Shown here: piece after piece, positions 25,994-33,257 of the stretch
Numbering within the stretch: position 1 is the first letter of the stretch
Layout of the letters: each line of letters starts with the position of its first letter
Origin: Actinomycetota bacterium
GTDB lineage: Bacteria; Actinomycetota; Actinomycetes; S36-B12
Assembly (NCBI GenBank): GCA_003456155.1
Contig: DMPC01000164.1
Span: 1 to 64,000 of the forward strand
DNA length: 64,000 nucleotides
Reading direction: 5' to 3'
Position numbers and translations under genes: made by a program
Notes under the pieces: generated by a model
What the model was told of the DNA's origin: nothing
Databases searched by the model: none
Seen by the model: the letters and a program-made list of their open reading frames with translations, nothing else

Positions 25994-27790
25994 TTAGAAG
26001 TAGTCGGCGTCCGGGTCGATTCGATAGGAGCTGAGTTTGCGGTAGAGGGTCGAACGAGATACCCCGACAATCTTGGCCGCCAGCACCTTGTTGCCCTGAG
26101 CCTGCTTGAGGGCATCGAGGATGGCACGAAGCTCGACGTGCTCCAACGTGGTGAGTTGTCGACGCGTTGCGCATGCCTGAATCTCGGATGGCAGATCGGA
26201 AGCCTGAATCTCGCCTGATACTTCGGCAGGGAATGAACGCAGCATTGTCTTCATCTGCATCACGTTTCCGGGCCACGGAGCTCGGACCAATGCCCGAAGC
26301 GCACCTGATGACAGAGTCAATCGCCGAGTTGACGCATCTGCCAGAATCGCATGGGCAACATAGGGGATGTCCTCAGCACGCTCCCGAAGCGGTGGCACAT
26401 GAACAGCATGACCGCCGAGCGCAGCGAGCAGCCTCTCATGCTCAGGGGTGGCAGCGGTCCCTGTGGCGGAGGTGAAGGTGGCCACGAACCGAACGTCGTG
26501 CCCTCCGTCGAGTATCCGGGACGCCAACGCCATCGCGACCTGTTGAGGAAGCGCCTCAATGTGCTTCAGGAGCACCACATCAGGACGGCGATTGGTCACC
26601 TCATCCAGGGCGGACATGGCACTTGCGAGCTCGTTCCATGCGGCACTGGCCAGCTCGACCGTCTCCACCCGTGACGGTTCATGCTGTTCGGCCAGGGCCC
26701 GGAGCAGAAGTGTCGTCTTGCCCAATCCCATCTCCCCAGAGACAAGAACTGGGTCGCCGGAGGCCACAGCTGATCGCACGGATGCCACCGCCTCAAGCCA
26801 CGCGACAGAGGTACCCACGAGCCCGGGCATGCTGGGAGCCCTCTGCACCGTGCGACCGACCGTTGCGGCTGCTACTCGACGCGTCATCGGGTTGCCGAAG
26901 TCAACAAGCGCACCAATGATCTGTCCCTGATTGGTGATAGGCGTGCAGCTGATGGGCACCACCTGCTCATCGTCGACCCTCAGTTCAGCCGTTGCCGATG
27001 CACGGCCACCCAGCGCCTCCCGCACCGTCTCCCAGAGCACCACCTGATGCGTACCGCCAAGAAGCGTCGTCACTCGGGGCCCCGCGATGAAGATTCCCTG
27101 ACCAACTCCGGCGACCCTGCGACTGCCGCCGCGGCTGGCTTCGAGATAGGCGTCCAAGACCATGCGCTCCCGGCGCGAGGCCTGCTCGAGCATGCGGTGC
27201 TCGACGTCCGCAGCCGCGCTCATCATGAGCGGAGTCAGGAGGGCACTTCCCGCATCGGCCCGGCACGACATGGTGATGATTCCCTCAGGCCGATGCGTGA
27301 TCGGATGGAAGACGGGAACCCCGACACAGGCGAAGGGAGTCATGGACTCCATCAGATGCTCGTGGCCGACGATCTGCACCGGTCGACTCGTCTCTGCGAC
27401 CGTGCCGATGCCATTGGTGCCCACGATCTCCTCCGAGCCCGTGAAGCCCGCGTCCGACCGTAGGGAGTCCAGCAGGGGAAGAATGTTCGCGTCCGAGACC
27501 CAGCGCCGCAGAATCCTTGCGTTGCGGTCGGCGAGCAGCACTCCCGCGCCTAAGCCTGAGAGGCGATCGGCGAGCTTGCTCAGGACAGGATCGGCCGCCG
27601 CGCAGAGCGCATTCTCCGTATCCAGCTCGCCCACGAAAGGCAGTTCCGGGCGGCTCACCTCAGCTCCGCTGAGCAGGGACCGACGCCAGGAGGTCACCAC
27701 CTCCGGTCGGACGGTTCGAGCAACAACCTCAGGGATATCCCCCTCGGACAGCACAATTTCGCGAGCCCGCTCCAGCGTCAACTTCGCCAT
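25994..27790 (-). CDS. GAF-domain, Fis-type HTH transcriptional regulator (AcoR-like) lacking GAFTGA (regulator A)
   Basis: 598 residues. An N-terminal sensory region carries a GAF-like stretch (EEIVGTNGIGTV), as in AcoR. A degenerate AAA+ domain has Walker A GEMGLGKT near residue 350 and VPPLRERAEDI, but DVVLLKHIE at the Walker B position and no GAFTGA loop. The C-terminal HTH is GNKVLAAKIVGVSRSTLYRKL. Without GAFTGA it should not activate sigma-54 polymerase, matching the absence of sigma-54 in actinobacteria. The ATG at 27790 is chosen because AGGAGG lies five bases upstream. It is divergent from the tetR gene and is the likely controller of cluster A. Confidence 0.87.
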   Translation of the reverse strand: MAKLTLERAREIVLSEGDIPEVVARTVRPEVVTSWRRSLLSGAEVSRPELPFVGELDTENALCAAADPVLSKLADRLSGLGAGVLLADRNARILRRWVSDANILPLLDSLRSDAGFTGSEEIVGTNGIGTVAETSRPVQIVGHEHLMESMTPFACVGVPVFHPITHRPEGIITMSCRADAGSALLTPLMMSAAADVEHRMLEQASRRERMVLDAYLEASRGGSRRVAGVGQGIFIAGPRVTTLLGGTHQVVLWETVREALGGRASATAELRVDDEQVVPISCTPITNQGQIIGALVDFGNPMTRRVAAATVGRTVQRAPSMPGLVGTSVAWLEAVASVRSAVASGDPVLVSGEMGLGKTTLLLRALAEQHEPSRVETVELASAAWNELASAMSALDEVTNRRPDVVLLKHIEALPQQVAMALASRILDGGHDVRFVATFTSATGTAATPEHERLLAALGGHAVHVPPLRERAEDIPYVAHAILADASTRRLTLSSGALRALVRAPWPGNVMQMKTMLRSFPAEVSGEIQASDLPSEIQACATRRQLTTLEHVELRAILDALKQAQGNKVLAAKIVGVSRSTLYRKLSSYRIDPDADYF

Positions 27791-27828
27791 TGCCACCTCC
27801 TGCTGAGGCTAGCCGGGCGGCTGGGAAG

Positions 27829-27836
27829 GTGTCCCA
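27829..27836 (-). promoter_or_regulatory. TGGGACAC element in the regulator A/tetR divergent promoter
   Basis: The exact 8-mer TGGGACAC on the minus strand, embedded in TGGGA-N5-TCCCA. It lies 39 bases upstream of the regulator A start, consistent with autoregulation. Confidence 0.4.
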
Positions 27837-27840
27837 AAAT

Positions 27841-27856
27841 CCGACCGACCGGTCGA
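27841..27856 (+). promoter_or_regulatory. TetR-type operator upstream of the tetR gene
   Basis: CCGACC-N4-GGTCGA, containing a perfect CGACCGGTCG dyad. It overlaps the expected -35 position of a promoter whose -10 is TAACCT (27864-27869). It has the same half-sites and spacing as the palindrome at 28569-28592 beyond the gene, which supports autorepression by the encoded TetR protein. Confidence 0.6.
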
Positions 27857-27929
27857 TTGACGATAACCTACGATGCCGGTCATGGGAAGTGCTGCGAAAC
27901 CGCTGAATTCGCCTCGGGAGGGGGGCGGC

Positions 27930-28559
27930 ATGGTCCATCAGCGTGTGGCGGACAAGCGCAAGGAGATCATCGACTCAGCTGCGGCGCTGTTCGAGACCGA
28001 GGGCTACACCATCACCACCATGGCTGCCATTGCGCGTGCCTCAGGCCTCGCCAAGGCGAGCCTTTACCACTACTTTGCCAGCAAGGACGAGATCCTCTTC
28101 GCCATTCACGAGGAGTTCATCGGCCTGCTGATCTCCCGCCGGGACCAGAGGGCGGCGACGGGGCTGAATCCCGAGGACGAACTGCGCGAGGTGTTCGGAG
28201 ATGTGTTCGAACTTATGGATTCTCACCGTGGACACGTGCGCGTCTTCTTCGAGCACTACCGGGAACTGCCCGCGGCCCAGCAGCGCGTGATCCGGGCGAA
28301 AAGGGACAACTACGAGTCCTGGGTCGAGGACACAGTACGGGCAGGTGCTGCCTCTGGATCCTTCCGCGACGTGGACCCCCGTTTGGTCACCCTCGCCCTC
28401 TTCGGCATGGCCAACTGGTCGTACCAGTGGTACCGAAGTGGAGGGCCACTCACATCCCGACAGATCGCTGTTCACTTCTGGGACTATCTCATCCGTGGCA
28501 TCGAGGGCCCCGGCCCTCTGGCTTCTCCCTCGTCATGGACCGAGGCGCTGGTTCAGTGA
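27930..28559 (+). CDS. TetR/AcrR family transcriptional regulator
   Basis: 209 residues from the ATG at 27930, chosen for the purine-rich GGGAGGGGGG before it. The N-terminal HTH shows RKEIIDSAAALF, ITTMAAIARASG and KASLYHYFASKDEI, the standard TetR_N layout. The C-terminal ligand domain is about 140 residues and unlike any I can name; lipid or CoA-thioester responsive TetR proteins (KstR2, FadR-like) are of this size. Its stop overlaps the GTG of the kinase gene (GTGA). Two CCGACC-N4-GGTCG sites flank the gene. Confidence 0.9.
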   Translation: MVHQRVADKRKEIIDSAAALFETEGYTITTMAAIARASGLAKASLYHYFASKDEILFAIHEEFIGLLISRRDQRAATGLNPEDELREVFGDVFELMDSHRGHVRVFFEHYRELPAAQQRVIRAKRDNYESWVEDTVRAGAASGSFRDVDPRLVTLALFGMANWSYQWYRSGGPLTSRQIAVHFWDYLIRGIEGPGPLASPSSWTEALVQ

Positions 28560-29692
28560 CCTCCCCACAAAACCGACCCACGGGTCGGTTTTCCTCTCTC
28601 GATGGCCAAGCGCACCAAGACAGCCCACCCGGCCTACCCCTGGAGCTGCTCACCCCCTGGCTGTCAAGGCATGTCCCGGTACTCGACTCCTCTGCTCCGC
28701 TCACGGCACGGTTGCTGACCGGCGGCCGATCGAACCTGACGTACGAGATTGTCGACGCGGCCGGTCAGCGGTTCGCCCTGCGTCGCCCCCCTCTGGGCCA
28801 TGTCATGCCAAGAGCACATGACATGGCCCGCGAGTATCGCGTCCTAGCCGGACTAGGAGCCGTGAACTTCGCCGTACCAGACGTGCATGCGCTCTGCGAG
28901 GACGAGACCGTCATGGGAGTGCCGTTCATGCTCATGGGATTCGTCGACGGCCGCGTGATCGCCGACAGCGCGGACACCGCGACACTCACACCGGAGCAGG
29001 CAGACACCGTCTCCGCCACCCTCATCGCAGGCCTTGCAGCACTCCATAAGGTGGACATCGCTTCTGCGGGACTTTCGGACTTCGGTCGACCGGAGGGCTA
29101 CTTGCAGCGCCAGGTCGCGTTGTGGGGTCGCCAGTGGGAGAACACCAAGACGCGAGACATGCCGGAGATCGAAGCCCTGGCGCGGTGGTTGGCCCAACAC
29201 GTGGCATACCTTCCGACCCTGCTTCCCACGTCCCTCGTGCATGGTGACTACCGGCTGGACAACGTCATCCTCGACCCAGGTCTGCGCAGTCTGCGCGCAG
29301 TGCTCGATTGGGAGATGTCCACACTGGGCGACCCCGTTACCGACCTGGCGATCACCCTCGTCTACTGGACGGAGTCCGGCGACGTGCTGCGCAGGGCCGT
29401 TCCGGTCGCACAGGACCTGATGTCCGGTCCCGGCTTCTGGTCACGTGAGCGAGTGATCGACGAGTACGCGAGCGCCACAGGCTTCGACCTCTCCCATCTT
29501 CAGTTCGCAGTGGCTCTCGCCTGCTACAAGCTTGCCGTGATCATGGAGTCCATCCATTACCGGAGCCGAGCCGGACACCAGATGGGAGCCACGACAGAAC
29601 GCAACGAGGACATGGGTGCCGCCGCAGAGGGCCTTGCGGCGCTTGGCGTAGAGGTCATGAGCCGCGGGGCGCTCGAGGGCTTGCGTGCCTAG
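28556..29692 (+). CDS. APH-fold kinase, ACAD10/ACAD11 N-domain-like (possible 4-hydroxyacyl-CoA kinase)
   Basis: 378 residues. The protein shows LLTGGRSNLTYEI, RRPPLGHVMPRAHDMAREY, catalytic LVHGDYRLDNVI and LDWEMSTLGDP. This is the pattern of the kinase domain of mammalian ACAD10/ACAD11 and of bacterial LvaA, which phosphorylate 4-hydroxyacyl-CoAs. The GTG at 28556 overlaps the tetR stop, but the palindrome at 28569-28592 then lies inside the first codons; the true start could be slightly downstream. No acyl-CoA dehydrogenase partner is in the window. The stop shares CTAG with the convergent SDR gene. Confidence 0.82.
   Translation: MTSPQNRPTGRFSSLDGQAHQDSPPGLPLELLTPWLSRHVPVLDSSAPLTARLLTGGRSNLTYEIVDAAGQRFALRRPPLGHVMPRAHDMAREYRVLAGLGAVNFAVPDVHALCEDETVMGVPFMLMGFVDGRVIADSADTATLTPEQADTVSATLIAGLAALHKVDIASAGLSDFGRPEGYLQRQVALWGRQWENTKTRDMPEIEALARWLAQHVAYLPTLLPTSLVHGDYRLDNVILDPGLRSLRAVLDWEMSTLGDPVTDLAITLVYWTESGDVLRRAVPVAQDLMSGPGFWSRERVIDEYASATGFDLSHLQFAVALACYKLAVIMESIHYRSRAGHQMGATTERNEDMGAAAEGLAALGVEVMSRGALEGLRA
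28569..28592 (+). promoter_or_regulatory. Perfect 24-base palindrome, probable second TetR operator
   Basis: Eleven-base arms AAAACCGACCC and GGGTCGGTTTT are separated by AC. The CCGACC-N4-GGTCG core equals the site upstream of tetR. It lies between tetR and the kinase open frame, overlapping the first kinase codons if translation starts at 28556. A terminator reading is possible because of the A and T flanks, but the loop would be very short. Confidence 0.6.
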
Positions 29693-30447
29693 CCGGGGCG
29701 GAAATCACCAGAGATCGTGATCCCGCCATCGGCCGAGAGCATGATGCCGGTCACGAAGGATGCATCCGAGGAAGCAAGGAAGGACGCAACACCAGCGATC
29801 TCTTCGGGTCTGCCGAGTCGACGCAGAGGTGTCCTTCGAAGGATTGCCTCCTCAGCAAGAACTCCCTGATCGAACCCTGACCGCATGAGGTCCGTGTCGA
29901 TGTAGCCGGGCGCAATGGCGACCACGCGAATCCCATGCTCGCCCCACTCTGCGGCGAGCGTTCGAGTGAGGCCGGTGATCCCACTCTTCGTCGTGCTGTA
30001 TGCGAGCCGGAGAGGAAGCCCGAAGGTCGAGGCGACCGATGCCAAGTTGATGATCACCGCGTTGTCGCCCTGCTGAAGAAGCGGGAAGGCAGAGCGGCAG
30101 CACCGCATCGTTCCCCCGAGGTTCACATCCAGCTCACGCTGCCATCCTGAGGTCTCGGTCTCCTCTGCCGGACGCCTGCTGATGATTCCCGCACTGTTGA
30201 CGAGGACGTCCAGCCGACCGAAGCGCTCCTGAACCTCTGAAACGGCGTGGGCGACGCTTTCGTCCAGCGTCACATCCATGACGATCCCGATCGACTCGTC
30301 CGCAGAGCCCAGTTCCTCCGCCAGCGCCACCGCCCCGACGCCGTTGACATCGGCAATCGCAACAGCGAGCCCGTCCAGCCGGAGGCGCCGTGCGACCGCA
30401 GCGCCCAGGCCCTGGGCGCCACCGGTCACGAGCGCGACCCGAGGCAT
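29689..30447 (-). CDS. SDR family oxidoreductase
   Basis: 252 residues. TGGAQGLG near residue 9, NSAG and the catalytic YSTTK are present, and the C-terminus has FVTGIMLSADGG. The ATG at 30447 is taken because it directly precedes the beta1 strand (PRVALVTGG). The frame is open further upstream without an RBS. It is divergent from the Baeyer-Villiger monooxygenase gene across about 170 bases and convergent with the kinase gene, sharing CTAG at the stops. A 3-hydroxyacyl or secondary alcohol dehydrogenase role is plausible. Confidence 0.83.
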   Translation of the reverse strand: MPRVALVTGGAQGLGAAVARRLRLDGLAVAIADVNGVGAVALAEELGSADESIGIVMDVTLDESVAHAVSEVQERFGRLDVLVNSAGIISRRPAEETETSGWQRELDVNLGGTMRCCRSAFPLLQQGDNAVIINLASVASTFGLPLRLAYSTTKSGITGLTRTLAAEWGEHGIRVVAIAPGYIDTDLMRSGFDQGVLAEEAILRRTPLRRLGRPEEIAGVASFLASSDASFVTGIMLSADGGITISGDFRPG

Positions 30448-30521
30448 GGGAGGAGGGTCGCAGCCGACGATGGCCGCCCACTGACCCAGTTTCGGACGCC
30501 TGTCTCTCCCGCTCTGGCGAC

Positions 30522-30540
30522 GTGTCCAGAGATGGGACAC
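30522..30540 (+). promoter_or_regulatory. Inverted repeat GTGTC-N9-GACAC upstream of the Baeyer-Villiger monooxygenase
   Basis: Perfect 5-base arms, spacer 9 rather than 7; the right side again reads TGGGACAC (30533-30540). It is located between the divergent SDR and monooxygenase genes. Confidence 0.45.
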
Positions 30541-30619
30541 CCGCCGCTGAACGAGGGTCTCAGGATGAAGTCTGCCGCCCAAGACGGGGCACGATGGCTC
30601 GGCTCGATGAGAGAGGACC

Positions 30620-32248
30620 GTGGAAGCGATGCCGGATGTAGTGGATGTCGATGTTGTCGTTATCGGTACGGGATTCAGCGGTATCTACGCCCTTCACAAG
30701 CTTCGGGATGGGCTGGGGCTGAACGTCCAGTCCTTCGAGGAGGCCGATGGCGTCGGCGGCACGTGGTACTGGAACACATATCCGGGCGCCCGCTCCGACA
30801 CAGAAGTCAACGCCTACTGCTATCTCACCGACAAGGAGCTCTTCGAGGAATGGAAGTGGAGTGAGCGGTACCCGCGCCAGAAGGAGATCCTCGCCTACCT
30901 CAACCACTGCACTGACCGATGGGATCTTCGCCGCAGCATCCAGTTCAGCACACGGATCGAGAGCACTCGTTTCAACGAGGAGACTGGCCGCTGGGAGATC
31001 GAGACGAACAAGGGTCAGAAGTTCACGGCGCAGTTCGTGATTGAGGGAGTGGGTCTGCTCTCCTCCACGAACTACCCGGATTTCCCGGGCCAGAGCACCT
31101 TTGCCGGGCAGATCTACCACACCGCCCGCTGGCCCAAGGAGAAGGTGGACGTCACGGGCAAGCGCGTCGGCGTGATCGGTACAGGATCGAGCGGCACTCA
31201 GGTGATCGTCGAGATGGGGAAGGAGGCACAAGAGCTCTTTGTCTTCCAGCGGACACCGCAGTACTGCGTGCCTGCCAACCACGGCCCGCTCGACCCGGAG
31301 AAGATGAAGCGGATCCTTGATGACTTCGAGGGCTACCGCGAGTCGGTTCTGCGATCCATCACCTCGTTCGGCTTCGAAGAGAGCCCGGTCCCGGCCATGA
31401 GCGTGTCCGCGGAGGAGCGCGAACGGGTGTTCGAGGACTCCTGGAGACAAGGGAACGGATTCCGGTTCATGTTCGCCTCGTTCAGCGACATTGGGGTGGA
31501 CCCGGAGGCAAACAAGGCGGCCACCGACTTCCTGAAGAAGAAGATGGCCGAGACCATCAAGGACAAGAAGACTCTGGAGACGCTTACTCCCAAGGACCTC
31601 TGGGCCAAGAGGCCGCTGTGCAATGACGGCTACTTCGAGACCTTCAACAAGGATCATGTGCACCTTGTCGACGTCAAGGCAGATCCGATTGCAGCGATCA
31701 CCGAGAAGGGGATCCGGCTCGAGAGCGGCGCCGAGTACGAGCTTGACGTCATTGTCCTTGCCACAGGGTTCGATGCAGTCTCAGGCATGTACCTGAAGAT
31801 CGACCAGACAGGGCGCAAGGGCATCACCCTCCAGCAGAAGTGGGAGGAACGGCCACGCACCGCCTACGGGATGATGAGTGCCGGTTTCCCGAACATGTTC
31901 ATGGTCTATGGCCCCATGGGACCGTTCACCAACCAGCCGCCGGTCCACGAATGGCAGGTGGACTGGATGGCTGACGCGATTCAGTACGTCCGAGACAATG
32001 GACTGCAGACCATTGAGCCCACCGAGGAGTTCGAGGAGGAGTGGATGCAGACCTGCGATGACATCGCCTACCAGACACTCTTCATGAAGGTGAACTCCTG
32101 GATCAATGGTTCCAATGTCGTCGGCAAGCCTGTGACGAACTACTTCTACATGGGCGGCATGGGCGCCTACAACGATGTGGTCGGCGGGGCCAAGGAAGCC
32201 GGCTACCCCGGCTTCCGCACTGGCGGGGCCCTGTCGCATTCGGCGTAG
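30620..32248 (+). CDS. Flavin-containing Baeyer-Villiger-type monooxygenase
   Basis: 542 residues. FAD motif GTGFSG at residues 16-21, the class B fingerprint FAGQIYHTARWP at 161-172 (FxGxxxHxxxWP), and NADPH motif GTGSSG at 187-192. This is the cyclohexanone/phenylacetone monooxygenase family, which inserts oxygen next to a ketone to form an ester or lactone. The start may be GTG 30620 or ATG 30629; AGAGGA lies just upstream of both. The rhodanese gene begins 2 bases after its stop. A ketone intermediate in the pathway is implied. Confidence 0.9.
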   Translation: MEAMPDVVDVDVVVIGTGFSGIYALHKLRDGLGLNVQSFEEADGVGGTWYWNTYPGARSDTEVNAYCYLTDKELFEEWKWSERYPRQKEILAYLNHCTDRWDLRRSIQFSTRIESTRFNEETGRWEIETNKGQKFTAQFVIEGVGLLSSTNYPDFPGQSTFAGQIYHTARWPKEKVDVTGKRVGVIGTGSSGTQVIVEMGKEAQELFVFQRTPQYCVPANHGPLDPEKMKRILDDFEGYRESVLRSITSFGFEESPVPAMSVSAEERERVFEDSWRQGNGFRFMFASFSDIGVDPEANKAATDFLKKKMAETIKDKKTLETLTPKDLWAKRPLCNDGYFETFNKDHVHLVDVKADPIAAITEKGIRLESGAEYELDVIVLATGFDAVSGMYLKIDQTGRKGITLQQKWEERPRTAYGMMSAGFPNMFMVYGPMGPFTNQPPVHEWQVDWMADAIQYVRDNGLQTIEPTEEFEEEWMQTCDDIAYQTLFMKVNSWINGSNVVGKPVTNYFYMGGMGAYNDVVGGAKEAGYPGFRTGGALSHSA

Positions 32249-32250
32249 CC

Positions 32251-33147
32251 ATGGGACTCGGAAAGGGGGCTGAGGAAGGTGGCCCAGCCCCCTTTCACAC
32301 GCTGATCAGCGTTGCGGAGTTCCATGAGCATCGCGATGCGACGTGGGTCGTCATCGATGCCCGGCACGATCTCCACGACCCCCGAGCGGGTCATGCCGGC
32401 TACGAGAGCGGGCACATACCCGGAGCGATATTCGCGCATCTGGATCGTGACCTGACGGGCATTCGGGTCCCAGGCGAGACCGGTCGCCGCCCTCTGCCGG
32501 AGGCCGGTGACCTCACCGAGGCCATCCGCCGCTGGGGTATCGGCCCCCGAACCCAGGTCGTCGTCTACGACAATCATGGCGGCTCCATGGCTGCAGCCCG
32601 CCTCTGGGTGCTGTTGCGCTGGCTCGGACACGAGGACGCTGCTGTGCTCGATGGCGGATTGGGGGCTTGGCAGGCAGCTGGCCTCCCCTTGTCACGGGCG
32701 GTGCCTCGACCGACCCATGGGGCCTTCGAGCCACGTCTTCAGCCTCACTGGATAGCGGACACCGATCAGGTCCGATCGGCACTCATCGATCCACACACTG
32801 TCCTGATCGATGCACGACCCACCGAGGTGTACCGGGGAACTCAGCCGTCCGAGGACCGGGTGCCGGGCCACATCCCCGGGGCACGATGCCTACCTCTGCA
32901 GGCGATCCAAGCACCGGACGGCACACTCGCCTCAGCACAGACTCTGGTCCTGCGCTACCAGTCACTGGGGGCATTGGACGAGCCGGTCACCACGCGAATT
33001 GCCTATTGCGGGGGTGGCGTGTGGTCAGCACAGCATGTGCTGGCCATGACGCATGCCGGAATCATGGATGCACGGCTCTATATCGGATCGTGGAGCGAGT
33101 GGATTGCCAGCGGGGATCGTCCCGCCCAGACGTCATTGGCCTCCTAG
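32251..33147 (+). CDS. Two-domain rhodanese-type sulfurtransferase (thiosulfate/3-mercaptopyruvate)
   Basis: 298 residues with tandem rhodanese domains. The N-terminal one is inactive (VVYDNHGGSMAAAR, no Cys). The C-terminal one carries catalytic Cys253 in the loop CGGGVWSA. The CGxGV type loop fits SseA-like sulfurtransferases. It appears translationally coupled to the monooxygenase gene, with no separate RBS. Why sulfur transfer would belong to this pathway is unclear: cyanide or thiol detoxification, or a sulfur-containing substrate, are options. Confidence 0.88.
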   Translation: MGLGKGAEEGGPAPFHTLISVAEFHEHRDATWVVIDARHDLHDPRAGHAGYESGHIPGAIFAHLDRDLTGIRVPGETGRRPLPEAGDLTEAIRRWGIGPRTQVVVYDNHGGSMAAARLWVLLRWLGHEDAAVLDGGLGAWQAAGLPLSRAVPRPTHGAFEPRLQPHWIADTDQVRSALIDPHTVLIDARPTEVYRGTQPSEDRVPGHIPGARCLPLQAIQAPDGTLASAQTLVLRYQSLGALDEPVTTRIAYCGGGVWSAQHVLAMTHAGIMDARLYIGSWSEWIASGDRPAQTSLAS

Positions 33148-33257
33148 CACCACCCTTCTGCCAGGCGAGAGACGGAGAGGTGCGTGCCCCGGCCGGGGCT
33201 TCGGACCGGACCGATGCCCCCCGAACCATCGCTGCATGGCCCGTACATGGTGACCGA

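Noticed and set aside
28569..28592. Reading the perfect palindrome only as a Rho-independent terminator of tetR
   Set aside because: The loop would be two to four bases, and its core matches the candidate operator upstream of tetR in sequence and spacing; operator is the better explanation, though termination is not excluded.
33186..33199. GCCCCGGCCGGGGC palindrome between the convergent rhodanese and PLP-lyase genes as a terminator
   Set aside because: The loop would be only GGCC and no T-run follows on either strand; function cannot be supported.
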